The translations under genes were made by a program, and so were the position numbers. A model generated the notes under the pieces. That model saw only the letters and a program-made list of their open reading frames with translations. It was not told the origin of the DNA and ran no database searches. From NCBI GenBank assembly GCA_002102555.1, contig MCFL01000016.1, positions 310,001 through 374,000 of the forward strand: a stretch of 64,000 nt of DNA, written 5' to 3'. This DNA is from Catenaria anguillulae PL171. Its lineage: Eukaryota; Blastocladiomycota; Blastocladiomycetes; Blastocladiales; Catenariaceae. Within the stretch, counting starts at the first letter, position 1, and every line of letters starts with the position of its first letter. Of the stretch, positions 21,570 to 31,299 are shown in pieces.

Positions 21570-23420
21570 TCACATCCCAAAAAAAAAAAAAAACAGTGCC
21601 ATGTACTCCTCATCGTAATGGTTGACACACCATTTCTTATCCACTGCCCGCGGATCCGGCCCGCGGCCCATCGAAACTTCGTGCGTCAGAGTCCCGCCCG
21701 CGGATCCGGCTTGCAAAAACTGGGCAACGATGAAAACCAAACAAGAGCGATTCGGCTGGAACAAGCAGGGCATCACGAGCTTTTGGTCCTCCAATATCAT
21801 AAGCCCGGACCCATGCTGCTTGTCGACCCGATCCAATACCTTCATCGGCTCAAGAAGCACCGCCTCCACGACTTTGCCCTCGTGCATCCTTCAAATACAC
21901 AACGCCATCCTCCCAAACACCTGAGCGGTGGTTCGCCGGTCACGCACGAAGAGCTGAGACACTTGGCCGTGGGTAAAGGTGACCAGAACAACAGCTTGAT
22001 AGCTCTGTACAACTGAACGCAGTTGCTGTCCGGTTTTGGTCATGATGCGAGCAACTGCCCAAGAGGAACACCACGGTGGACGCGACGGCACGCGCAAGTT
22101 ATGGATGAATGTCGGATTGATTCATGGTGGTGTTTGACAGTTGCGAAAAGTCGAATCGACCATGGTAGACGGCGAGCTGGTAGTCCGCTGGAGTTGGCTT
22201 GAATGAGCGAGGTGTGCGTAAGCGGTCAATCGGTGAAAGCTTCACCTTCATGCTGAGACCGCCTGTGCTGCGTCGGAGGCAGCGATCGTCGAGTCTGTGG
22301 GAAACGGCAAGTCACACATGTGCGCGACACCACCTGGCCAATCGGGTAATCGGGAAGGAGTTGAATGAGAGCGGGAACAAGGGTCTGTCACAGGTTGGCC
22401 ACAGTGAGCATTTTGTGTCACGATGGGACCAGCATGAGAAATGCTCGTCGACCAATGCATACCTTGCTGAAATCATTCCATTCATACGCCCTCAAACTTT
22501 TCTTTTTCGCTGGATCCACGGCCAGCAGTGATGATGAGCGTGAAGTCACAGCTTGATACGGCGGAAGGGCAATGGACGTGCGGTCATACAACTCGCGCAG
22601 GCAAGCTTTCGCGGCCGCAGGGCCACGAGTAAGTATAATCAGCTGCTCAGTTCCGGTAACAACGTAATCGATGATGCCCAAATCAAACTGGTGCAGCGGA
22701 TCCACAGCGAGGGCCTGATGGACATTGTCTGTGACCTTGAACAGTGCGTTTTTTTGGCCCCAAAGTCCGTGCTGCTTGAGGTACTGGTCGGTGCGCTTCT
22801 CGCGTAGAGCCTGGCGGAGCTTGTTGTGTGAACGGAGCGACGGCTGGCGATGCGCTTGAAGCGACTGATTGGATACGTTGGCGTTTGAAATTGTGCACTT
22901 TGGACACGGCTGAAGAGCTTTGTGGCCACGAGTGAGAGAAACAGTGGCAAATTCTTGAAGGTCGCCTTGATATTGCTGCAGGTATGGAAAGAGACGGTAG
23001 AAGTAGCCATCGGGCCCGCCCGCGGGCACGAAAGCCCAACTGGAAAGCGTCGAGCCAGTCATGGTCAAAGAGGACGTCCATGCACTTGAAGAAAACCGTG
23101 CGACGATAAAGGGACTATGCGAGCGATAATACAAACAGGGCAAGGCGTCCGTGAGCAGGCTGACCTGATTTCGAGATTGGCAGTCAAAAAAGACCGTACC
23201 TTGGCGGCTGCACCTCACGCTGCCATGGAAAGTTGCCGAGATCTGCCGCCGGCGCCACAGGCGAGAGCGGGAGTCTGTGCATGAACCTCGACATGCGTCC
23301 ACTTGTTTCCTTGATGGCAATGTCGCTTTGGCGCAGAGTCACATGGAATGCAAGGCGGCGGTATGCTTTTGCCATGGTTCGGTCATCGTGCATAGCGAGC
23401 CTTAGCGAGGTGTTGTGAGG
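21570..23420 (-). mobile_element. Decayed Plavaka/CACTA-like DNA transposon
   Basis: The minus-strand frame 22418-23320 carries a zinc-knuckle-like LQPCPKCTISN, then LRQALREKRTDQYLKQHGLW, and the hallmark VDPLHQFDLGIIDYVVTG, close to the D.LHQ..LG block of Plavaka-type (CACTA superfamily) transposases. A GT-AG intron (donor GTATGC near 22467) would join EWNDFSK to TLVPALIQLLPDYP, as in that family. Further protein-like minus-strand pieces lie 5' (23184-23393) and 3' (21600-22020), the latter in shifting frames with ILEDQKLVMPCLF. No terminal inverted repeats were found, so the ends are only the limits of recognisable coding. No single long transposase frame survives; the copy looks inactive. 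Confidence 0.6.
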
Positions 23421-24080
23421 GGAAAGAATGCCCGGCTGCGGGTTTGGTGTGAAAGTTCAGTGCTTGGCGCTCCCCGGGTCTGTTGGCGTTTTCTTGTGCA
23501 CAGGACGGATCTGAACCGTGTGGATGCTTCGTGTGATATGACAATTCAAAGAAGTATGTAGAAAACTAGACCAAAGAGCGCAAAAGGGGTTCGGGTGCAA
23601 TCCTTGACTCCATCGACACCGTCGGCGGAACGTTGTGAGGGGCAAGTCGGATCGGGGACCGATCGAGATGTCTTTGGTCTGTCGCGGACAGGAGGCAGCA
23701 TGACTGACCGTCGAAAGTTGTCGACCTTGTCGTTGGTCGCGGGACAATGTAAATAAAGAGTCAGGGTCGAAGTCACAGATTTGTCTCACAGGATCAGGTG
23801 AAGCTGGTGTTCCTCATTTCGCATTTGTGAGGTAGAGAGTTGAGGCCGTTTCGGACCCCAGCGAAACGCCTCTAGACGAGAACTCGAACTAAACCGTCGT
23901 TGACGGGCATTGCATGCATTTGCTAGTAGCCTGCAACGACTCCATGAGTGATAATGCACATTGATTAATGACGGATACACTTTCACCCAAAGGAACGCTC
24001 AATGTCAGGAATAGGAACACATCTAGGTAATGCACAGCACACAAACACATTCGAAACCACATGTCATTCCATCACCCTGC
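23421..24080. other. Intergenic, nothing recognised
   Basis: Between the transposon remnant and the 3' end of the ankyrin-like gene. Short frames only on both strands. Confidence 0.3.
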
Positions 24081-26483
24081 TCAATCACTCTCGCTGCTCG
24101 AGCCATAGCGATTATCGAGATCCATTGCCCTGATCCTGTTCCAAAGCTCTTCAGCCCAAACGAGATCGGCCACGAGCTTGTCTTCGACGTCAGCGGCAGT
24201 CAATTTTGTGCCTCTGTTGGCAGCAGTCTGCAGGCCGCAATCACCACATGGGCAAGCCGAGTCGCCGCGATCCGACTCGTCTTCCCAACTCGAATCGTCG
24301 TCATCCTCGTCCTCGTCTGAATAATCTCCCGAGCCGCCGGAAGCGGAGCCACCGTCGTCATCATAGTAATCGTCATCATAGTAATCGTCCTCGTCGAACT
24401 CTGACCCCTCTCGCGGCTCCTGCGGCAGCTGCTTCTGTTCCCACCATTGCATTGAATACTTGGACTCGGTGCTACACAAGGCCTGGTACCCATCTCCCGA
24501 CCACATTGCTGTGCCCTCGGCCTTGTTGCGTGCATACATCCAATCCAGCACAGCCACGCCTGCGTCCGCCTCACACGCCAAATCCAAGTCGAGCGGGAAC
24601 GTGAGCACGCGCTTGCGTTTGGCCAACAGCCGCTCGAGAAACAGTGGGTAACCCTTCCACATGTCCAACAACTTGATCACTTCGTCCTTGTCTTCATCGT
24701 CCAAGCCGTCCTCGGGGTCTGCAAAGAAATCCACCTCCTCATCCAGCACCGCCGTGACAAACTTGACAAGCTTGCCTCTCGTGCTGACAGCCTTGGCGTC
24801 AATAAAGCCCAACAACAACCAAAGGTCCTGCGCGGTTGGCCCACTGTAATCCAGGTCTTGGCCAGGCTCGCTGTCATACAGCTCAAACTTGACGACATTT
24901 CCGTACTGCTTGGGCAAGCGCCGCGCATTCTTCCAGCACCATTCCACAGCGTGGGCACGTGGCTCATTCAAGAGCACTTCGTAGATGGTATGAAAGGCGT
25001 CCTCGGTGAACTTTTCCTGGCGGTTATCCATGAGCCATTCCACAATCTCGAATCGACCGCCGACCATGGCTTGATGGATGATTTCCTCCACGTCACCTTC
25101 GAAATCCAAGATCATGTCGCAGGGCCCCTTGTTGAGATACCACTGGACAGCAGACAGGTACCCGCGGTATGCTGCGACGCTTGCAGCCTTGCAGCTGAAC
25201 TCGAGTGCGGTCTGGCGGGTAAAGATGAGCAACCAATCCAAGAGCGCCAAATGGTTGTTGGCAAGTGCCATGCCAACAACCCGCTTGAGTAGCTCCTTGT
25301 TCATGAGTGCGAATTCCAAATCGCTTCTGAAATGGAGGCCCCACCATTGCAATACGCCGAGGTGCCCTTGCTGCGCGACCACCTCCAGCGGCGACAGAGA
25401 CGCAGACATTGTGACCCGGACCGAATCGCCGTAAATGGTCATTGGCAAAAACGTCCAGATACTCGACATGAATCCAAACACGCCCGTCTCGTGCGTCAAC
25501 TCCCACAAGGCACTTGGTCGCGCCCATCCTTTCGACTTGAGGTGCCGCAATACGTGCTCGTGCCCGGCGCAACTGGCGTACAGGGACGTGCGCGCTGGTA
25601 CGGCACCCATATCCTTGATGCCACCTCCGCCGCTGTACGTGCCGAGCATCTGCCGGCAATGCTCAATGTACTCGACGTCGCCCGAAAAGGCGACAAACGG
25701 GAACGACTCGGCCAAGTTGCCACCGCATTCCACATACTCCTTGCAATACTTTGCCACCAACTCGCGCTTGCCGGACGCGAAAAACACACTCATGACCTTG
25801 TCCGAAATGCCCGAATAGTGCATGCAAATGTCGATCCACCAATCCACCAACTCCATACGACCGGCCTGAAGCGCAACCCACATGGCTTCGGCAAACGAAT
25901 GATACAAGAAGCGCGAGCTGTCGAGCTCAGTGCCCTCGCCAATCTCATCGTTCAAATCCATTTCCTCCTTGAGCACATTGTCCAACCACCATGTCAGCAC
26001 TTGCATGTCGCCCTTTTTTGTCGGCTCGAGCAAATCAAACGAGTGCTCGTCCGGGTCCGGGAATTGATCGCCCAATCGACTGGATTCCAACCACCACTGC
26101 AGAACATGGACATGGCCACCGTCACTCGCTTCTTTGAGCGGGTTGTCGTGTCCAATCACATAATCCGACTTGTGCCACCAATCAAGTACATGCACAAAGC
26201 CCTTGCCCGACACCTTGTCGAGCAGCAGCGTGTCGTCATACTGCATGGGCCGGTTGTATGGCGCCCTGGCCAGCTTGTTGCCGAGCAATTCCAGCAGCCA
26301 CAGATTGTTGGTCAAGCTGGCGACGTTGGCATCGATCCACGGGCACTGCATGATGACGGCGAGCGAGACGTGCGGAATGCACGAGCGCGGAAGTGCGTGG
26401 AGATACGGGACGAGCATGTTTTTGGGCGGCGTCGATGGATTGGCCGGGGCGGCACATTGCTGGAGTAGTGAGGCGGACGCCAT
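24081..26483 (-). CDS. Ankyrin-like repeat protein, inverted copy 1
   Basis: An uninterrupted 800-residue frame from ATG 26483. It is built of degenerate ankyrin-like units with a Trp-rich signature ending VL.WW or similar (VHVLQWWLES, MQVLTWWLDN, MELVDWWIDI, LGVLQWWGLH, LALLDWLLIF, LSAVQWYLNK, FEIVEWLMDN), then VAVLDWMY and a strongly acidic DDYYDDD-type region followed by a Cys-containing segment (ACPCGDCGLQ). Such repeats normally mediate protein binding. A paralogue lies inverted at 60429-62666. The first 130 or so residues are nearly identical between copies, the rest far less. An F-box-like leader lies 67 nt upstream in another frame (see that entry), so the true N-terminus may be longer. 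Confidence 0.78.
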   Translation of the reverse strand: MASASLLQQCAAPANPSTPPKNMLVPYLHALPRSCIPHVSLAVIMQCPWIDANVASLTNNLWLLELLGNKLARAPYNRPMQYDDTLLLDKVSGKGFVHVLDWWHKSDYVIGHDNPLKEASDGGHVHVLQWWLESSRLGDQFPDPDEHSFDLLEPTKKGDMQVLTWWLDNVLKEEMDLNDEIGEGTELDSSRFLYHSFAEAMWVALQAGRMELVDWWIDICMHYSGISDKVMSVFFASGKRELVAKYCKEYVECGGNLAESFPFVAFSGDVEYIEHCRQMLGTYSGGGGIKDMGAVPARTSLYASCAGHEHVLRHLKSKGWARPSALWELTHETGVFGFMSSIWTFLPMTIYGDSVRVTMSASLSPLEVVAQQGHLGVLQWWGLHFRSDLEFALMNKELLKRVVGMALANNHLALLDWLLIFTRQTALEFSCKAASVAAYRGYLSAVQWYLNKGPCDMILDFEGDVEEIIHQAMVGGRFEIVEWLMDNRQEKFTEDAFHTIYEVLLNEPRAHAVEWCWKNARRLPKQYGNVVKFELYDSEPGQDLDYSGPTAQDLWLLLGFIDAKAVSTRGKLVKFVTAVLDEEVDFFADPEDGLDDEDKDEVIKLLDMWKGYPLFLERLLAKRKRVLTFPLDLDLACEADAGVAVLDWMYARNKAEGTAMWSGDGYQALCSTESKYSMQWWEQKQLPQEPREGSEFDEDDYYDDDYYDDDGGSASGGSGDYSDEDEDDDDSSWEDESDRGDSACPCGDCGLQTAANRGTKLTAADVEDKLVADLVWAEELWNRIRAMDLDNRYGSSSESD

Positions 26484-26550
26484 GGACGAGGATCCGTTCG
26501 AGCACCGGGTCGGGGAGCGTGAGCAGGTCGGTTGCGGAGAGTTTTGTCAT
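26484..26550 (-). other. F-box-like leader in another frame, copy 1
   Basis: ATG 26550 opens MTKLSATDLLTLPDPVLER, which resembles the start of an F-box. This frame is offset from the ankyrin-like frame and runs on, overlapping it, to 26236. The second copy has the same arrangement with the same 67-nt spacing. Between the copies, seven of about thirteen substitutions in these 67 bases are synonymous third-position changes in this frame (ACG/ACC, GAA/GAG, CGG/CGC and others), which argues that it is translated. How it joins the main frame is unknown. Confidence 0.45.
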
Positions 26551-26740
26551 GGTTTATTTATTTGGCTGCGTGCATGGCAATGTTGGCAGCAACAACGTTA
26601 ACTCCAAAAAAATGTGGGTGTCAGCGAATGGATCAGAGGCCCGTGTAGGCATGATTGCTTGACATGTCCGCTTCTCGTCCATTCATGACAATGCACGGAT
26701 TCTGCATTGGGAAGCTACATAGGTACTTGGGATGTTATGA

Positions 26741-27676
26741 TCACACATCCACATCCGACAAGTCCGACTCGACCCGTGTCTCTGTCTCCCACGTCTCCCG
26801 ATTCGCTCCATACCATCCCCTCAACCTCATCCACGCCTTTGCATTTCCATTCTTGGCCACCCCAGCAACGAGCGTCTTGACATCTGCATCCGCCTGCCCC
26901 TCCCTAAGCTCCTCCTCCCACGCCTTACCTGCCGCCGCAGACACTTGCAACTCGAGCTGCCAATCACGCACACTCATCATGCCTGCCGCGCGGCCCTCAT
27001 ACTGGCCCATGGCCGCCATGTGCTTGTGCGGAGCCCTGCTCGGGTCAATCTGGTACCGGTATGGCGCAAACACATACGTGAGCTGTGTCTTGAGATCGGG
27101 CATGGCCGGCCGATGTCCGCGTGGGGCACGCGGCGCACTGGTTGGCGCCAAGCCCACGCGTGGCGAAACGTGCACAGGCTCCCTCAAGTGTCTTGGGATA
27201 GGTGCCAGGACAAGACCCGACTCGAGCGTGACCTGATCCCTTGGCACGAGCGCAAACTCCTGCTTGCGTGCATCCAAGTCCTTTGCCGAACTCACGCCCA
27301 ATGCCGCCATGATCACGTCTGTACATTTGCTTGGCCCGCGCACCCCGTCCAGACCTCGGATCAGGATCCCACCGTGCACGCCCGTATACCCGCACGTCAC
27401 GTCCAAGCCCTTGCGCGTGCCGCCCGACTTGTGCACGTACCATTGCGCCGGAGTCACCATGGATGGGTCGCGGTGGCAGAACGGGTCTGGGTGCAATGCG
27501 GGGTCGTGGATGTAGAACTCGAGCTCAGTCACACGCCAGTATTGACATGTGCCGGGAATGTGCAGCACATAGTCAACAGCAGGGCGTGCGCGATGCGCGA
27601 GAGGCCGGCGCGGGCAGGGGCACAGAGTGCGAGAGCGAGGCGTGTAGTTCGCGGATAAACAGGTCGGCCAGCGCAT
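26741..27676 (-). CDS. Conserved hypothetical protein
   Basis: A 311-residue frame from ATG 27676. The block HIPGTCQYWRVTELEFYIHD, then PDPFCHRDP, QWYVHKSGGTRKGLDVTCG and YGGILIRG-like VHGGILIRGLDGV, resembles an unnamed protein widespread in fungi and protists. I know no biochemical role for it. A second ATG at 27680, in another frame, encodes MNALADLFIRELHASLSHSV, which looks more like the expected amphipathic start than the Arg/Pro/Cys-rich start of the long frame. Joining it to the conserved part would need a two-base correction near 27590. The last 70 residues are helical and charged. The 3' end is about 260 bases from the ankyrin-like gene's 5' side. Confidence 0.65.
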   Translation of the reverse strand: MRWPTCLSANYTPRSRTLCPCPRRPLAHRARPAVDYVLHIPGTCQYWRVTELEFYIHDPALHPDPFCHRDPSMVTPAQWYVHKSGGTRKGLDVTCGYTGVHGGILIRGLDGVRGPSKCTDVIMAALGVSSAKDLDARKQEFALVPRDQVTLESGLVLAPIPRHLREPVHVSPRVGLAPTSAPRAPRGHRPAMPDLKTQLTYVFAPYRYQIDPSRAPHKHMAAMGQYEGRAAGMMSVRDWQLELQVSAAAGKAWEEELREGQADADVKTLVAGVAKNGNAKAWMRLRGWYGANRETWETETRVESDLSDVDV

Positions 27677-27680
27677 TCAT

Positions 27681-28453
27681 TGTCGTGTGCTACGGGATTG
27701 GAGAGCGTTGTTGCTGAGGATGGAGGCGCGCAGCGGCAGAGGAAGGATGGGCCTGGGAGTGGCGTCTTGACCGGAAGTGCTGCATGTTTATCCGTTTTCT
27801 GGTTGGCAGGCGCAAGTGACTCATTTGCACACCGACCCGGCATGCGCTCCACATTATGTATGATAGGTAAACATCAAATGCGGGGTGTGTAACGCCGAAA
27901 AGAAGGGTAGGTAAGATCCAAAACTGTATGAGAAGGCAACGCAGAAACCAACATGCAGCAAGCACAAACACAAAACAGACAAGCAAAGAGCTGCTTAAAC
28001 GCAGCCACAAGGAACGCAAAGGCAGAGACAAAACAGAGGATACAAGCGGGAGAACGCTGGGCGACAAATGTAACATGGGCTCGAAGGTGCCAGGAGAAAA
28101 AAAAAAGGTGTAGGGAATCTTGTGTAGTAGGTAAGGGCGGGAAAGAAATGGCACGTCGATGGGAAGCTGGGCCTGGACGACGGGAGCGGCGGGTGTCGTG
28201 TGTGAGTGTAAAATCACAAGCAAATGAATTGGGTGACCATGGAAATTAGCCGCCCAAGTGTGTACACGCAGAAACGGAAAACGGGCGAGGAAGGCGTTGG
28301 CGACGGGACGGGTGAAAAAGAAAACAGGTAGGTAAGGGGGAAACAAATGGGTGGGTGTAAGGTCAGCGACTGACAAAAACAAGGTAAGCAAATGAAAGGG
28401 TAGCGTGCGGACACGCGCGGTCTAGGGGAAACAAAAAAAAAAAAAAACGTCGG
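27681..28453. other. Intergenic between two minus-strand genes
   Basis: A 233-codon minus-strand frame covers much of it but is Phe/Leu/Pro-rich without family features, so I reject it. A 15-base A-run lies at 28433-28447, next to the phosphatase stop; it may be part of that gene's 3' end. Confidence 0.35.
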
Positions 28454-30003
28454 TTATCCGTCCTCATCGCCTGGGAATGCGTTGGGGAGACAAAAAAGAA
28501 AGAGTCAGCGACAGTACACATTGTCTCACGAGAATCTGTGGGTAGAATGACAACGTACCCAACACGACCATGACATTATCCACGGCCCTCAACTCCAACA
28601 AGAACGGGACCAACTCGACCAACTCGCGATCCTCCGGGTCGCTAAACCACGAGGTAATCGGAATGGCGTTGCTGCGATGAAACAAGTAACTCGCGGGCGA
28701 ATTATCCAAGATAATGACATTCCTCAAATCCCTGCCCAGCATGCTCAAATCCTTGACATAGTTGCCCTTGTGATGAATGCACGCCTCGCGAAACAGTCGA
28801 TGGTGCACACTTGTTCTTGTCGAGCATGTCCAGCACTGGGTCGGCGTATTTGGCAAGCGACGCAGTGAACACCACGACCTCAAACTTGTCAGCAATCGCG
28901 CGCATAAACGTCTCGAGCCCGGGCCGTTTCATCACGTAAACATTGTGCCACTGGTGGTCGATTTCGACGGGAATCACATAGTCGGCTTGCGGGACGAGCT
29001 TGAAGGACGAGTGCACGAGTGTTTCGTCCAAGTCGAGCACCAAACATTTCTTGCCCTCGTGTTCGGGTCGTATGGTGGCAGTAGTGGTTTGGCGGCCGAG
29101 GATCCACCAGATGCGGCCGAGCGCACCGACGGAGTGCGGCGGCCCCAACCAACGGCGGCGGCCAATGGCGCACCACCGCCAGGTTGCACCTGAGTGATGG
29201 GCGACCCCGATCCGGACGCGCCTGGAGGCGCTACTTGTGTGATGAGATCCGATGGCGTCAGCGCAGGCGAGTTGACTGGCCGGTCCTCGGGAACAGCCCC
29301 GAGTTTGCCAGCACCTGAAGCGGCAGACATGGCCGGTGGGCGGGGCGATAGCGACCCGCCGTTGGCTGGACGAGGGGGCGGGCTGGTGGCGTTCGTTGTG
29401 ATGCAGACAAGGAAGAAGAAGAGGATTTGCCAAGGCAGAGCATGGCCCAAATGCGCGCCGGAGAAGGCGCATCACGCGCGACGACAAGGACGGGGATGAC
29501 CGGCGAGCATTGGGAGATTGCGACGGTGACGAAGATGAGGAGGAGATGGACGTTGGAGAGGTTGGTGGGACGGTTGCGGATCGGCCCGTTGTCGGTGGCG
29601 TGGACCGAGTGGATGGTTTAATATCGGTTGTTGTCGGTGAAGCTGTTGGGGAGGAGGACGATTTGGATGCAGGTGCTACGGCCGCTGTGGCGGTTACTGC
29701 AGTTCCAGTGGGTGAATGTGTACATATCGGAGAAGCGGGAAGTTTATTCCCTTTCGAGTCCTCGTCCTCGATGGGAATAGAGGCGTTAAGCTGTTGTTGT
29801 TGCTGCTGCTGCTGCTGTGGGTTGGGCGGGAATGGAGAGGGTGAGGGTGGGACCAGCGTCGATGATGTGGAGGGGCTTGTTCCTGGGGTATTGGCGACGG
29901 CCAAGTTTGGGGACGGGGTAGGGTCCGGGTAGACGAGCAAAGGGTTGGTGGGTGACGCATCAATGGGCGATGGTGGAGGGGAATCGGATGCCTTTGCCGC
30001 CAT
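28454..30003 (-). CDS. PSR/SCP-type CTD-like protein phosphatase (HAD superfamily)
   Basis: The C-terminal catalytic domain has [19 protein letters not shown] (near 29040), with the two catalytic Asp of DxDxT, followed by [69 protein letters not shown] and [17 protein letters not shown]. These match yeast PSR1/2 and animal SCP phosphatases, membrane-linked Ser/Thr phosphatases acting in stress response. A 3' intron 28471-28558 (GTACGT...TTCCCAG) leaves a tiny last exon ending TAA 28456-28454. The N-terminal half from ATG 30003 is Ser/Pro/Thr/Gln-rich with a poly-Gln run near 29810. The reading changes frame within the linker (about 29450-29060) and once between DKNK and VHHR (near 28807); conserved sequence on both sides favours missing bases. 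Confidence 0.8.
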
Positions 30004-31299
30004 GGTTGGTGGATTGGTGGCGATGGTCGAGGATGGGGTATTATGCGAATCGAGGTGTCGGACCAGCGATAACAAAATGAAAGCGAGTGCTGTGATACTA
30101 AACAAATACTCACAAGATGCAAAGTACACAGTGGTGAGCAAGTCTAGTTGGTTCGCTCACTCTTCAACTCGTTGCTCAGTCTCGCCCACAGTGACGCCGG
30201 TTGGTCATGCCGTGATGTCTCGATTGAGGCACAACGAACTGAGCAGAGACGGGCACACACACGCCCTTGTCGAGTCTGGAGGGCATGATACATGCTCATG
30301 ACAGCATCACAGCGACATGACCGGCGGATCACTCGGTACACAGACATCCAAGGTCAGGTCAAGAGTGCAGGTGGACGGGACGGACGGACCTTGTCAACTA
30401 TCACTTGCTCGCACTCGCACGATGCCGACGGATTAGTGAGGACTTGAAAAATGCGGCGCTGCGGGCGGATCACAGCACAGAGTCGGAACGGAACTTGCTT
30501 GGGCGTTGTGGGGTGTGAGCGAGCCGAGGTCGGTTGGGAGGTCGGTAAAGCCGTTTGCTCTTGATTGAGCTCGATGACAGTATTAAAAAGTTCAAGATGG
30601 ATTCGATATAGCCAGACTGAGCTATCACAGCAAACGAGCGATTCGTCGGTCCGAATCGGCGGGGCGGCGTCCGGGTCGAATCAGCGAGCAGATGAGATGA
30701 GGAGGATGGCCGGGTCGGTACGGTGCTGATATTGAGACCACCAAGAGAATGCCGAGACTGGGCGTCCTTTGGTATTGATTCATTCAGTCATTCATGGAGC
30801 ACGTTGTACGCATGAAAGGAGGCACACGCACATGTACACCAAGCGTGGCCGTATAGCGTCAGTGCACTTACATATGCTCGAGCCTCGAGGCATGGGCGGC
30901 GCCATGGCAACGTTAACGGGCACATGTTCTCTCCAACACCAACATATGGATTTGCCTTTGTGCGCACCTCATTGTGCCCAGCCGCCGCCACACTTGCCGA
31001 CCAGTTTCACTTGCGTTCCAGCGCCGCCACCCATTCCTGGTGCTCTGCGCGTGTGCACAAAGTGGTGCTCACGCCTAGAAGTTTCCAGAAACCTTCTCCT
31101 TTGCTCTCTGCAACTTGACATCTGCTCCTTCATCAACACAATCCTATTCAACGATATGTACACAATGCTTGAGAAAAAAAAGAGAGAGGATAGAGAGATA
31201 AACTTAGAGTCAAAAGATGCAAAGAATGGAGAAAGGACCAGAGAGATGTGAGGAGGAAGGGCAAAACGCAATCATCAGGATCAACAATCCAAACATTCA
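30004..31299. other. Upstream region of the phosphatase gene
   Basis: About 1.3 kb between the phosphatase start and the SEC9 stop. A minus-strand GTGAGT near 30113 could be the donor of a 5' untranslated intron. No convincing frame, repeat or RNA gene. Confidence 0.3.

Noticed and set aside
27690-28391. 233-codon minus-strand frame
   Set aside because: Phe/Leu/Pro-rich without any family feature, in a spacer between two genes; likely chance.
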